The notes under the pieces are model-generated. The model was not told the origin of the DNA, searched no databases, and saw only the letters and a program-made list of their open reading frames with translations. The translations under genes were made by a program, and so were the position numbers. Shown here one piece after another: positions 1-7,741 of a stretch of 64,000 nucleotides of DNA. Within the stretch, counting starts at the first letter, position 1. Each line of letters opens with the position of its first letter. This DNA comes from Eubacteriales bacterium (GTDB taxonomy: Bacteria; Bacillota; Clostridia; Lachnospirales; Lachnospiraceae): assembly GCA_030524745.1 (NCBI GenBank), contig JAUNGC010000006.1, forward strand, positions 78,281-142,280, in the 5' to 3' direction.

Positions 1-563
1 TCAATGCGGATGATTATTATGGAAGAAGCGCTTATGAAGAACTGTACCGCTTCCTGACCACCCATGAGGATGATGAAAAATTCCGCTATGCAATGGTCGG
101 CTATCAGTTGGGCAACACCCTGACGGAGAACGGTTCCGTGGCGCGCGGTGTGTGCGTGACGGATGAGGAAGGCTATTTAAAAGAGATCGCGGAACGGACC
201 AAGATCGTCAGAACCGCCGACGGCGCGGCTTTCACGGAAGACGACGGACAGACATGGACCGCGCTTTCTCTGGATACGCCCGTTTCCATGAATATGTGGG
301 CATTTTCTCCCAGCATTTTAAATGAACTGGGCGCGGCGGTGGAAAAGTTCTTCGCAGAAGAGGTGGAGAAGAATCCGCTGAAATCCGAATGCTTTTTGCC
401 GATTGAAGTGGATAAGCTGCTGAAGTCGGGAAAGGCCACTGTGGAAGTGCTTCATTCCGTAGACAAATGGTTTGGCGTGACCTATAAGGAAGATAAGCCT
501 TTTGTGACGGAGTCCATCGCAAAGCTGAAAGAAGCCGGCGTTTATCCGGATGTGTTATGGTGA
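1..563 (+). CDS. Sugar-phosphate nucleotidyltransferase-like protein, 3' part
   Basis: The window opens inside this gene: an open frame runs from base 3 to the stop at 563, giving 186 C-terminal residues. The first visible residues, NADDYYGR, match the active-site segment typical of NDP-sugar pyrophosphorylase-fold proteins, in which acidic residues bind the metal and nucleotide. The rest is the C-terminal half of the fold and a helical tail ending in PDVLW. Such enzymes transfer a nucleotidyl group to a sugar phosphate in the cytoplasm. Placement 40 bp before galE supports a role in nucleotide-sugar or envelope-sugar metabolism. The N-terminal nucleotide-binding motif lies outside the window, so the substrate cannot be judged. 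An internal ATG at 93 is not the start because the frame is open and conserved upstream of it. Confidence 0.75.
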   Translation, partial: NADDYYGRSAYEELYRFLTTHEDDEKFRYAMVGYQLGNTLTENGSVARGVCVTDEEGYLKEIAERTKIVRTADGAAFTEDDGQTWTALSLDTPVSMNMWAFSPSILNELGAAVEKFFAEEVEKNPLKSECFLPIEVDKLLKSGKATVEVLHSVDKWFGVTYKEDKPFVTESIAKLKEAGVYPDVLW

Positions 564-603
564 AAACAGACAATAGTCCCAGATGAAAATGGAGGAAAGT
601 GCC

Positions 604-1620
604 ATGGCAATTTTAGTGACAGGCGGAGCCGGTTACATCGGCAGCCATACGGTTGTGGAATTACAGAACGCAGGATATGACGTAGTGGTTCTGGATAATC
701 TGTGCAATTCCAGCGAAAAGTCCCTTGCGAGAGTGGAGAAGATCACGGGAAAGAAGGTTCCTTTTTATAAGGCGGATATACTGGACCGGGACGCGCTCAA
801 TGATATTTTTGAAAAAGAGCAGATCGATTCCTGTATCCATTTTGCAGGTCTCAAGGCGGTGGGAGAATCCGTTGCAAAGCCCTGGGAATATTATGAAAAC
901 AATATAGCGGGCACGTTGACGCTGGTGGATGTGATGAGAAAGCATGGCGTGAAAAACATCATCTTTTCTTCTTCCGCTACCGTTTACGGCGATCCGGCGA
1001 TCATTCCGATCACGGAGGAATGCCCGAAGGGACAGTGCACAAACCCTTACGGATGGACGAAATCCATGCTGGAGCAGATTCTGACGGATATCCAGAAGGC
1101 GGATCCGGAATGGAACGTGGTGCTGCTTCGCTACTTCAATCCGATCGGCGCGCATAAGAGCGGAACCATCGGGGAAAATCCAAACGGCATTCCCAATAAC
1201 CTGATGCCTTATGTGACGCAGGTGGCCGTGGGCAAGTTAAAAGAACTCGGCGTATTCGGCAACGATTATGACACCCCCGACGGAACCGGCGTCAGAGATT
1301 ATATCCATGTGGTGGACCTGGCAAGAGGCCACGTGAAGGCGTTAAAGAAGATAGAGGACAATTCGGGACTGAGCATTTACAATCTCGGCACAGGCAAAGG
1401 CTACAGCGTGCTGGATATCGTGAAAAACTTTGAAGAGGCCAACGGCGTGAAGATCCCTTATGCGATCAAACCCCGCCGCGCCGGCGATATCGCCACCTGC
1501 TATTCCGACGCGGGCAAGGCGAAGGCCGAACTGGGCTGGGAAGCGGAGTACGGCATTAAGGAAATGTGCGAGGATTCCTGGAGATGGCAGTCCAATAACC
1601 CCAACGGGTATGAAGACTAA
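604..1620 (+). CDS. galE: UDP-glucose 4-epimerase
   Basis: It interconverts UDP-glucose and UDP-galactose using tightly bound NAD, a cytoplasmic Leloir-pathway step that also feeds envelope glycans. The 338-residue length is normal for the family. The N-terminus has the NAD-binding Rossmann motif [11 protein letters not shown]. The Ser of SSSATVYG and the YGWTK motif give the Ser-Tyr-Lys catalytic set, and RYFNPIGAH with the RRAGD stretch near the C-terminus are typical of GalE. The start is placed at ATG 604 because GGAGGAAAG lies just upstream; an in-frame ATG at 583 has no such site. An intrinsic terminator follows the stop. The glf gene at the far end of the window would use UDP-galactose made here, though the two are not linked. 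Confidence 0.95.
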   Translation: MAILVTGGAGYIGSHTVVELQNAGYDVVVLDNLCNSSEKSLARVEKITGKKVPFYKADILDRDALNDIFEKEQIDSCIHFAGLKAVGESVAKPWEYYENNIAGTLTLVDVMRKHGVKNIIFSSSATVYGDPAIIPITEECPKGQCTNPYGWTKSMLEQILTDIQKADPEWNVVLLRYFNPIGAHKSGTIGENPNGIPNNLMPYVTQVAVGKLKELGVFGNDYDTPDGTGVRDYIHVVDLARGHVKALKKIEDNSGLSIYNLGTGKGYSVLDIVKNFEEANGVKIPYAIKPRRAGDIATCYSDAGKAKAELGWEAEYGIKEMCEDSWRWQSNNPNGYED

Positions 1621-1636
1621 TAAAAGAAATGGTGCG

Positions 1637-1668
1637 AGGCGCGCTGCTTTTGGCAGAGCGCCTTTTTT
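1637..1668 (+). terminator. Intrinsic terminator after galE
   Basis: The arms AGGCGC and GCGCCT, extended by CTGC/GCAG across one mismatch, form a GC-rich hairpin followed by six T residues. It begins 17 bp after the galE stop and separates galE from the two-component operon. Confidence 0.85.
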
Positions 1669-1684
1669 CGTAAGAAAACCGTAA

Positions 1685-1729
1685 GTTTTTCATGAAAAAC
1701 TTTGTAAGATGTCCGGGATATGATAATAT
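1685..1729 (+). promoter_or_regulatory. Probable promoter and 16-bp palindrome before the response regulator
   Basis: A perfect palindrome, GTTTTTCATGAAAAAC (1685-1700), lies directly upstream of a plausible -35 TTGTAA (1702-1707) and -10 TAATAT (1724-1729) with 16 bp between them. The palindrome is well placed for an activator or autoregulator, possibly the response regulator encoded next. That function is inferred. Confidence 0.45.
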
Positions 1730-1782
1730 CGTCAGTAGACAAAACCGTTTTTTGAAACGGATGAGGGTGAAGGAGCGGGAAA

Positions 1783-2481
1783 ATGAACGAATGTGTGCTG
1801 GTGGTGGATGATGACAGAGAGATCGTGAAGGCGATCGCCATACTTCTGGAAAAGGAAGGCTATGAGGTATTGAAGGCGTACGACGGCCTGCAGGCGTTGG
1901 ATACGCTGATGAATCATGAGGTGCGGCTGATATTGCTGGATGTGATGATGCCGAAGCTGGACGGGCTTTCCACATTATTAAAAATCCGGGAAAAGCGGAA
2001 TCTGCCTGTCATCGTGCTGAGCGCCAAAAGCGAAGACACCGATAAGGTGCTGGGGCTTTCCATGGGGGCGGACGACTATGTGACCAAACCCTATAACCCC
2101 CAGGAACTGACGGCGCGGGTGAAAAGCCATCTGCGCCGGTATACGAGCCTGGGCGGCATCCATGAGCAGTCCGGCCGGGAAGAAATTGAAAACGGCAGGC
2201 TTGTCTATAACGGACCGGAGCGCACGCTTTATGCGGACGGAGAGCCGGTGAAGCTGACCGCCACGGAATTGAAGATCGTGGAACTTTTCATGCGCAACCT
2301 GGGCCGGGTTTTTCCTGCGGAAGAGATTTACCGCAGGGTCTGGGAGGAAGAAGCCTACGCGCCGGAAAATACGGTCATGGTGCACATCCGCCGCATTCGT
2401 GAAAAGATCGAACTGAACCCGAAGGAACCGGAATATGTAAAGGTGGTGTGGGGCATTGGATACAAAATGGAAAAAAAGTAA
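1783..2481 (+). CDS. OmpR/PhoB-family response regulator
   Basis: This cytoplasmic DNA-binding regulator has 232 residues. The receiver domain covers about residues 1-120, with the acidic pocket VVDDD near the start, the phospho-acceptor Asp53 in LLLDVMMPKLDG, and the conserved Lys in YVTKPYNP. The C-terminal winged helix (about 135-230) ends in VVWGIGYKME, the usual end of PhoB-type effectors. It overlaps the 5' end of the sensor kinase by 26 bp, so the pair is translationally coupled. VanR-like regulators have this layout, but no resistance genes adjoin it, so the signal and regulon are unknown. Confidence 0.9.
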   Translation: MNECVLVVDDDREIVKAIAILLEKEGYEVLKAYDGLQALDTLMNHEVRLILLDVMMPKLDGLSTLLKIREKRNLPVIVLSAKSEDTDKVLGLSMGADDYVTKPYNPQELTARVKSHLRRYTSLGGIHEQSGREEIENGRLVYNGPERTLYADGEPVKLTATELKIVELFMRNLGRVFPAEEIYRRVWEEEAYAPENTVMVHIRRIREKIELNPKEPEYVKVVWGIGYKMEKK

Positions 2482-4768
2482 AAAAATCGCCGGGATGACC
2501 GGCTATGTGCTGGGAATCAGCCTGCTGCTGTTTGCGCTGGTCTTCAATCCGTATCTGGCATTTTACGGAGAACGGACGGATATTCCCGTGATCGCGGATT
2601 CGGAAGGAACTTATGAGCAGACGAAGGCCTTTCGGGAAAATGTGGCGTACATGATGAACAATCTGATCCGGATCAGCGCGGGACAGCCGGTTTCCTATGC
2701 AATACAGGAATATGCGTACTCGCAGGATTTCGGAGGCGGGCTTTTCTCCTTTGACGATTTTAACGTTGTGGATTCAAGCGTGGTCTTTTACGGAACGGCA
2801 ACAACAGAAACTGTTGTGGAGGAAGCGCCTGCCGCAGGAGAGGAGGCGACGGCAGAAGAAGCTGTTGATTCTGAGACATCCCCTGCCGCAGGAGGATATT
2901 TGGCGCAGCAGCAGGACGAAAAGTCAGCAGGACAGATTGAAAAAGAAAGAGAAGAGATGATGCTGAACTTCAAGGCGTCCCATTATGAGGATAAAAACCT
3001 TCTTTATGAGGTGATCGCGGACGGCAGAAGCTATAGCAACGATGAGGGCGAAGTGATCGGCGGCGTGCAGAACCGTCTGCCGGAACAATACAGCCTGCTG
3101 ATGAAATTTGACGGGGAAAAAGTCACCGCGTATCTGGAAGGAGAAGAACTGGATATTTACGGAGACGGTATTTACAGAGCGGACGGAACCCAGTGGGCGG
3201 TGCCCGGGTATGAGAATTATAAGATACCTGCGGACTGGGACACAGGAGAAGTGACCCTGGCGGTGCGCCGCGTCCCTGTTTTGTATACGGTGGACGATAC
3301 GGTTTATGGGCGCAGTCTATACCGGATTTACCATAATTTTGCGAACCGGCAGCGCTTTTTCGTGATATGGATTGGAATAACGGTCTGTGCCGTTTTATTG
3401 CTTGGTATGGCGTGGCTTTTCAGAAAGCCGTGCAGAGAGGCGCGGCGGCAGATCGGCGCGGGGCTGGGAAAGATCCCCCTTGAAATCATGGCGGCGCTGC
3501 TTGCCGGGCTGGTCTTTTTACTCTGCGTATTATGGGTATTCGCGGAGGCTTATGTATGGGGATACTGGGCCGCTGATTGGGGCTGGTTCTGCATTTACGG
3601 CGCAGCGCTGTTGTGTTTCTGGGGAATCCGGCTGGTCTGGCTGTATCTGCGTTATGGACAGAAGCCGTGGAAAAACAGTCTCATCGGGAAGCTGTTTGGC
3701 ATTTTAGGAAAAAAAGACTGGGAACTGCCCATACAGGAGAAAATGGCAGGAAGGATATACAGGCCGCTCTATTTTCTGGCCGCCGGGCTTGGCCTGCTTG
3801 TGGCCGGATGTGTGGCGGGATTCGGTTTCGGAATGGATCTTGGCGCTTATCTGATAGCAGCCGCCCTTTGTGCATTTGCGGGAGTGGTCGCGCTATTTGC
3901 TTATAACGAGTACAGACAGTGGAAACTGGCGGCGGATCTGGGGCTTCTTTCCGACCAGATCGATGCGGCATATGAAGGAAGCGTGCGGCAGGCGTACGAA
4001 CTGCCGGCCGATTCAGATCTGGCGGACATGGCCCGGAAGGTGGCGGGGATTCAGGACGGTCTGGAAAAAGCGGTGGAAGAGCGCATGAAAAGCGAGCGGA
4101 TGAAGGTGGAACTGGTGGCCAACGTATCCCATGACATCAAAACGCCGCTGACGTCCATCATCAGCTATGTGGATCTGCTGAAGGAAGATGAAAATCTGCC
4201 GGAAGAACTGAAGGATTATGTGGCGATTCTGGCGCAGAAATCGGAGCGGTTAAAGGAAATGGTACAGGATGTTTTTGAAGTGAGCAAAGCGACCAGCGGA
4301 CAGCTTCCGGTGAAGCTGGAAAAACTGGATCTGGCGAAGCTGATTTTACAGACTCTGGCTGACATGCAGGAGCAGATCGACAGCGCGCCGGTCAGCTTAA
4401 AGGTGCAGATCCCGGAGGAGGCGGTGGAAATCTCGGCGGACGGCCAGCGGTTGTACCGGGTATTTCAGAATCTGTTTGCCAATGCGCTCAAATATTCGCT
4501 GGAAGGTTCCAGAGTTTATATCAATCTGGAGGAAAAAGGAAGTCTGGCAATTGCCAGCGTGCGGAATACTTCCCGTGACGAACTGGACGGGAAGACGGAC
4601 TTTTCCGAACGGTTCGTGCGGGGAGACGCCAGCCGGACGGACGGCGGCAGCGGACTGGGACTTTCCATCGCAAAAAGCTTTACGGAAGCCTGCGGCGGCA
4701 ATTTTAAAATAGAAACCATTGCGGATCTGTTTGTGGTGACGGTGGAGTTTCCGTTGCTGAAGTTATAA
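2456..4768 (+). CDS. Membrane sensor histidine kinase
   Basis: This is the partner kinase of the preceding regulator. It has an N-terminal membrane segment (about residues 15-35) and a large external region (about 40-300) containing an Ala/Glu-rich, low-complexity stretch near 120-165. Several more membrane helices follow (about 300-500), then the kinase core. The H-box NVSHDIKTPL carries His559, the N-box is LFANALKYS and the G-box GGSGLGLSIAKSF. The proposed start is TTG 2456, because AGGTGGTG precedes it at good spacing; ATG 2495 is the alternative. At 770 residues it is long for a VanS-type kinase because of the extra membrane bundle between sensor and kinase core. The signal is unknown. 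Confidence 0.88.
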   Translation: MDTKWKKSKKIAGMTGYVLGISLLLFALVFNPYLAFYGERTDIPVIADSEGTYEQTKAFRENVAYMMNNLIRISAGQPVSYAIQEYAYSQDFGGGLFSFDDFNVVDSSVVFYGTATTETVVEEAPAAGEEATAEEAVDSETSPAAGGYLAQQQDEKSAGQIEKEREEMMLNFKASHYEDKNLLYEVIADGRSYSNDEGEVIGGVQNRLPEQYSLLMKFDGEKVTAYLEGEELDIYGDGIYRADGTQWAVPGYENYKIPADWDTGEVTLAVRRVPVLYTVDDTVYGRSLYRIYHNFANRQRFFVIWIGITVCAVLLLGMAWLFRKPCREARRQIGAGLGKIPLEIMAALLAGLVFLLCVLWVFAEAYVWGYWAADWGWFCIYGAALLCFWGIRLVWLYLRYGQKPWKNSLIGKLFGILGKKDWELPIQEKMAGRIYRPLYFLAAGLGLLVAGCVAGFGFGMDLGAYLIAAALCAFAGVVALFAYNEYRQWKLAADLGLLSDQIDAAYEGSVRQAYELPADSDLADMARKVAGIQDGLEKAVEERMKSERMKVELVANVSHDIKTPLTSIISYVDLLKEDENLPEELKDYVAILAQKSERLKEMVQDVFEVSKATSGQLPVKLEKLDLAKLILQTLADMQEQIDSAPVSLKVQIPEEAVEISADGQRLYRVFQNLFANALKYSLEGSRVYINLEEKGSLAIASVRNTSRDELDGKTDFSERFVRGDASRTDGGSGLGLSIAKSFTEACGGNFKIETIADLFVVTVEFPLLKL

Positions 4769-4805
4769 ATGACGCAAAAAGAAATATTGTGAGAAAATTT
4801 TGCAG

Positions 4806-4853
4806 TTGACAAACATACTGACGGTATGATAACCTGAACATACCGTTGGTATG
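4806..4853 (+). promoter_or_regulatory. tetR promoter with two CATAC/GTATG operators
   Basis: A perfect -35 TTGACA (4806-4811) is followed by a weak -10 near 4828-4833. Two 15-bp inverted repeats lie in the promoter: CATACTGACGGTATG (4814-4828) between the promoter elements, and CATACCGTTGGTATG (4839-4853) at the likely transcription start. Their centres are 25 bp apart. This arrangement fits autorepression by the TetR protein encoded just downstream. Confidence 0.75.
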
Positions 4854-4869
4854 TAAAGGGGATGATGGG

Positions 4870-5523
4870 ATGGCGAGAAATAAGCATCCGGAAGAGACTG
4901 TCAATTTGATATTGGAGACGGCGTACCGTCTGTTTATGGAGAAGGGGTATGAGCATACTTCCATTCAGGATATTATCAATCAGTTGGGCGGTCTGAGCAA
5001 GGGCGCCATTTATCATCATTTTAAGTCAAAAGAGGACATTTTAATTGCGGTTACGGACAAAATGACAGAGGAATCCAATCGGATGCTGGCCGATATCCGC
5101 GACAGAAGCGATTTGAACGGAAAGGAAAAATTGAAAAAGATTTTCAAGGATTCCATCTGCCGTCCCGTGCAAAATGAGATTTTCACGGCGGCTCCCAATC
5201 TGAGCGACAATCCCAGACTCATTTTCAGCATTTTTCGGGAAACGGTTGATGACGCGGCTCCTCACTATATTCTGCCGATCATCAAACAGGGAATTTCTGA
5301 TGGCTCCATACAGACGGACTATCCGGCAGAACTGGCAGAGTTGGTCATATTGGCAGCAAATATCTGGATGAATCCCATGATTTTCGATAATTCTCCGGAG
5401 GAATCTTATCGTAAGTTTATGGTGTTCAGGCAGATGATGCGGGGATTTGGACTGGATATCGTGGATGATGAACTGTTGAACCGGCTGCAGGAACTGACAA
5501 TCCTATATCAGAAGAATAAATAA
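4870..5523 (+). CDS. TetR/AcrR-family transcriptional repressor
   Basis: This 217-residue protein has the usual TetR layout: an N-terminal helix-turn-helix with LILETAYRLFMEKGYEHTS and LSKGAIYHHFKSKED (about residues 10-55), then a helical ligand-binding and dimer domain. ATG 4870 is chosen because AAAGGGG lies seven bases upstream and homologous proteins begin near the HTH. A further in-frame start at 4846 would lie inside an operator. Operators flank the gene on both sides and the next gene is an MFS exporter, so it probably represses itself and the exporter until a substrate binds. The ligand is unknown. Confidence 0.9.
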   Translation: MARNKHPEETVNLILETAYRLFMEKGYEHTSIQDIINQLGGLSKGAIYHHFKSKEDILIAVTDKMTEESNRMLADIRDRSDLNGKEKLKKIFKDSICRPVQNEIFTAAPNLSDNPRLIFSIFRETVDDAAPHYILPIIKQGISDGSIQTDYPAELAELVILAANIWMNPMIFDNSPEESYRKFMVFRQMMRGFGLDIVDDELLNRLQELTILYQKNK

Positions 5524-5526
5524 TGC

Positions 5527-5565
5527 GTCTGTTGCAGGCGAAAATCTGCAACAGACCTCTTTTTA
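5527..5565 (+). terminator. Strong intrinsic terminator after tetR
   Basis: The perfect 11-bp stem GTCTGTTGCAG / CTGCAACAGAC with an 8-base loop is followed by a T-rich run. It insulates tetR from the exporter, which therefore needs its own operator-containing promoter. Confidence 0.9.
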
Positions 5566-5570
5566 AACTT

Positions 5571-5597
5571 TATACATACCGTCCAGCGGTATGTATA
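5571..5597 (+). promoter_or_regulatory. Third TetR-type operator, before the MFS gene
   Basis: The arms TATACATACCG and CGGTATGTATA flank the five bases TCCAG. The CATACCG/CGGTATG half-sites match those upstream of tetR, but the spacing is wider (19 bp end to end instead of 15). TTTATA- and TATAAG-like promoter elements overlap it, so repressor binding should block the exporter promoter. Confidence 0.7.
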
Positions 5598-5662
5598 AGA
5601 TAAATGTTGTGAAACGAACGGGTTGCATCATATCAAAGACGAAATAAGGAGAGGATTGAAAA

Positions 5663-6931
5663 ATGAATCAAAAAATGTTTTCAAAGGACTTTACACTGGT
5701 GGTGATCGGGCAGATCGTTTCATTATTTGGAAATGCGGCGGTCAGATTTGCGCTGCCCCTGTATTTATTGAATCTGACGGGTTCTTCCGCCCTCTACGGA
5801 ACGGTTACGGCCTGTGCGCTGATTCCGGCGATTCTGCTGTCGCCGGTCGGCGGTATGATTGCTGACCGGGTGAATAAACGAAATATGATGGTTATTCTGG
5901 ACTTTCTTACGGCAGCGGTCATCTTACTTTTCACTCTGCTGATGAATATGGCTGATCTTGTATTACTGCTGACAGCCGCCCTGATGATTCTCTATGGGAT
6001 TGCAGGCGCATACCAGCCCTCCGTACAGGCAAGTATTCCTTTGCTGGTAAGCCAGGATCATCTAATGGCCGCCAATTCCGTCATCAATACCATCAGTTCT
6101 CTGGCCTCTTTGCTTGGTCCCGTTCTGGGAGGAATCTGGTATAGCGCATATGGATTCAATTCCGTGCTTCTGGTTTGCATCCTTTGCTTTTTGGGATCAG
6201 CGGTGATGGAACTCTTCATTCATATTCCATTTAAAAGGCGGGAAGCAGAAGGCGGAATCCGGGATATGGCGAAAGCGGATTTTGCCGGAAGCATTCATTT
6301 TATCCGAAAAGAGAAACCGGTCCTGGGGAAAGGTCTGCTTGTGATTTGCGGAATCAATCTGTTTTTGTCTGCCATGATTGTTGTTGGACTGCCCTATATG
6401 ATAACCGTGGTGTGGAATTCGGAAGGAGTGGACGCAAACCGGCTTTATGGATTTGCAGAAGGGGCTCTGGCGGCGGGAGGACTGGCAGGCGGAATCTGTG
6501 CGGGCATTTTTGCGGACCGGCTGCCCATTCAAAAGTCAGGATATTTGCTCATGGCCTGTGCGGCGTGCACGTTTCCTATGGGCATAGCGCCTGCGGTCTT
6601 TTCAGAAGGAATGGTAAACTATTGTATTATGACGTTTGGTTGTTTTCTGATTATGATTTTTTCTACGATTTTTACCGTGCAGATGATGTCTTTTGTTCAG
6701 CGGGAAACGCCGCAGACGTTGCTGGGAAAGGTGATCGCCGTCATGATAACTGTTTCTATGTGCGCACAGCCGTTGGGAAACGCTTTGTATGGGGTGTTAT
6801 TTGAAATCTGCAAAAATAAAGAGTATGTGGTAATTTTGCTTTCGGGAGGCGTTTCGCTGGCGATAGCGGCGGGCGCAAAAGGACTGTTCGCAACAATCGC
6901 GCCTGCTCAGAAGACGGGCGGGCGCGATTGA
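5663..6931 (+). CDS. MFS transporter, probable multidrug exporter
   Basis: This 422-residue inner-membrane protein has about twelve hydrophobic helices. The N-terminal VVIGQIVSLFGNAAVRFALP and the loop between helices 2 and 3, PVGGMIADRVNKRNMM, correspond to the MFS signature and resemble the MefA/macrolide-efflux-type subfamily, which uses proton antiport. The start is supported by AAGGAGAGG upstream. It sits behind a TetR operator, a classic drug-inducible efflux arrangement. The substrate cannot be read from the sequence. The stop lies only 8 bp from the convergent hemolysin III gene, and no terminator was seen in that gap. Confidence 0.85.
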   Translation: MNQKMFSKDFTLVVIGQIVSLFGNAAVRFALPLYLLNLTGSSALYGTVTACALIPAILLSPVGGMIADRVNKRNMMVILDFLTAAVILLFTLLMNMADLVLLLTAALMILYGIAGAYQPSVQASIPLLVSQDHLMAANSVINTISSLASLLGPVLGGIWYSAYGFNSVLLVCILCFLGSAVMELFIHIPFKRREAEGGIRDMAKADFAGSIHFIRKEKPVLGKGLLVICGINLFLSAMIVVGLPYMITVVWNSEGVDANRLYGFAEGALAAGGLAGGICAGIFADRLPIQKSGYLLMACAACTFPMGIAPAVFSEGMVNYCIMTFGCFLIMIFSTIFTVQMMSFVQRETPQTLLGKVIAVMITVSMCAQPLGNALYGVLFEICKNKEYVVILLSGGVSLAIAAGAKGLFATIAPAQKTGGRD

Positions 6932-6939
6932 AAGAAATC

Positions 6940-7590
6940 TTATGCAACATAGCCGAACATAAAAATGAAGTGGCAGATACTTCCGGCCATCACGAAAAGA
7001 TGGAAAATTTCATGAGAACCGAAATATTTGTGTTTCGAGTTGAATATCGGAAGCTTCAGCGCATAGATGACGCCGCCGACCGTATAAAAAATTCCGCCCG
7101 CCAGAAGCCAGAAGAAGGCGGCGCGTGAAAGCAGAATCCAGAGTTGCCCGATGACGGATATGCAGGCCCATCCCATTGCGATATAGAGGATGGAAGAGAA
7201 CCATTTCGGACAGGTGATCCAGAACGCTTTGATGAAAATGCCCGCCAGCGCGATCGCCCATACCGCGGTAAGCAGCAGGTATCCCTGTCTGCCCTTTAAA
7301 GTGATGAGGCAGACAGGAGTATAGGTGCCTGCGATCAGAACGGAAATCATCATATGATCGATTTTACGGAAGACTTTTAAAATCCTTCCGGATACGTTGA
7401 CGGAATGATACGTGGCGCTCGCGCCGTATAAAAGAATCATGCTGCACATAAATACGGCCATGGCGAAGAAACAGGCAGGGCCGGAAGCAAGAGCCGCTTT
7501 GATCAACAGCGGCGCCGTTGCGAAAAGCGCCATCATCATTGCAATAAAGTGAGTAATTGCACTACCGGGTTCCCGGATGGTAATTGTCAT
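6940..7590 (-). CDS. Hemolysin III / YqfA-type (PAQR family) membrane protein
   Basis: This 216-residue protein has about seven membrane helices. Conserved family features are visible: GSAITHFIAMMMALFATAP, SATYHSV, DHMMISVLIAGTYTP, and the C-terminal GSHEIFHLFVMAGSICHF. These histidines, with a Ser and Asp, make the metal site of PAQR hydrolase-like proteins. Bacterial members are named for a Bacillus cereus hemolysin, but their usual role is unclear and probably concerns membrane lipid or fluidity rather than toxicity. AAGGTGTGA precedes the ATG. It has its own promoter and runs convergent to the MFS gene. Confidence 0.9.
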   Translation of the reverse strand: MTITIREPGSAITHFIAMMMALFATAPLLIKAALASGPACFFAMAVFMCSMILLYGASATYHSVNVSGRILKVFRKIDHMMISVLIAGTYTPVCLITLKGRQGYLLLTAVWAIALAGIFIKAFWITCPKWFSSILYIAMGWACISVIGQLWILLSRAAFFWLLAGGIFYTVGGVIYALKLPIFNSKHKYFGSHEIFHLFVMAGSICHFIFMFGYVA

Positions 7591-7644
7591 AAATAATCAC
7601 ACCTTTCAACAAGTAGTTTTTAAAACTATGTTTAGTATATGCAA

Positions 7645-7673
7645 ATACTACACCTTGATGCGCAATTCGTCAA
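7645..7673 (-). promoter_or_regulatory. Promoter of the hemolysin III gene
   Basis: On the minus strand TTGACG (7673-7668) and TAGTAT (7650-7645) are separated by exactly 17 bp, about 55 bp before the start codon. Confidence 0.75.
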
Positions 7674-7741
7674 GAACTTTATAAAATATTAATGGTTTAT
7701 GCAATTATAAAATATTTATGGTTGGTACATTCGTAAAATAT

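Noticed and set aside
6940-7590. Hemolysin III as a virulence toxin
   Set aside because: PAQR-type YqfA proteins are widespread in harmless bacteria and nothing nearby supports toxicity.
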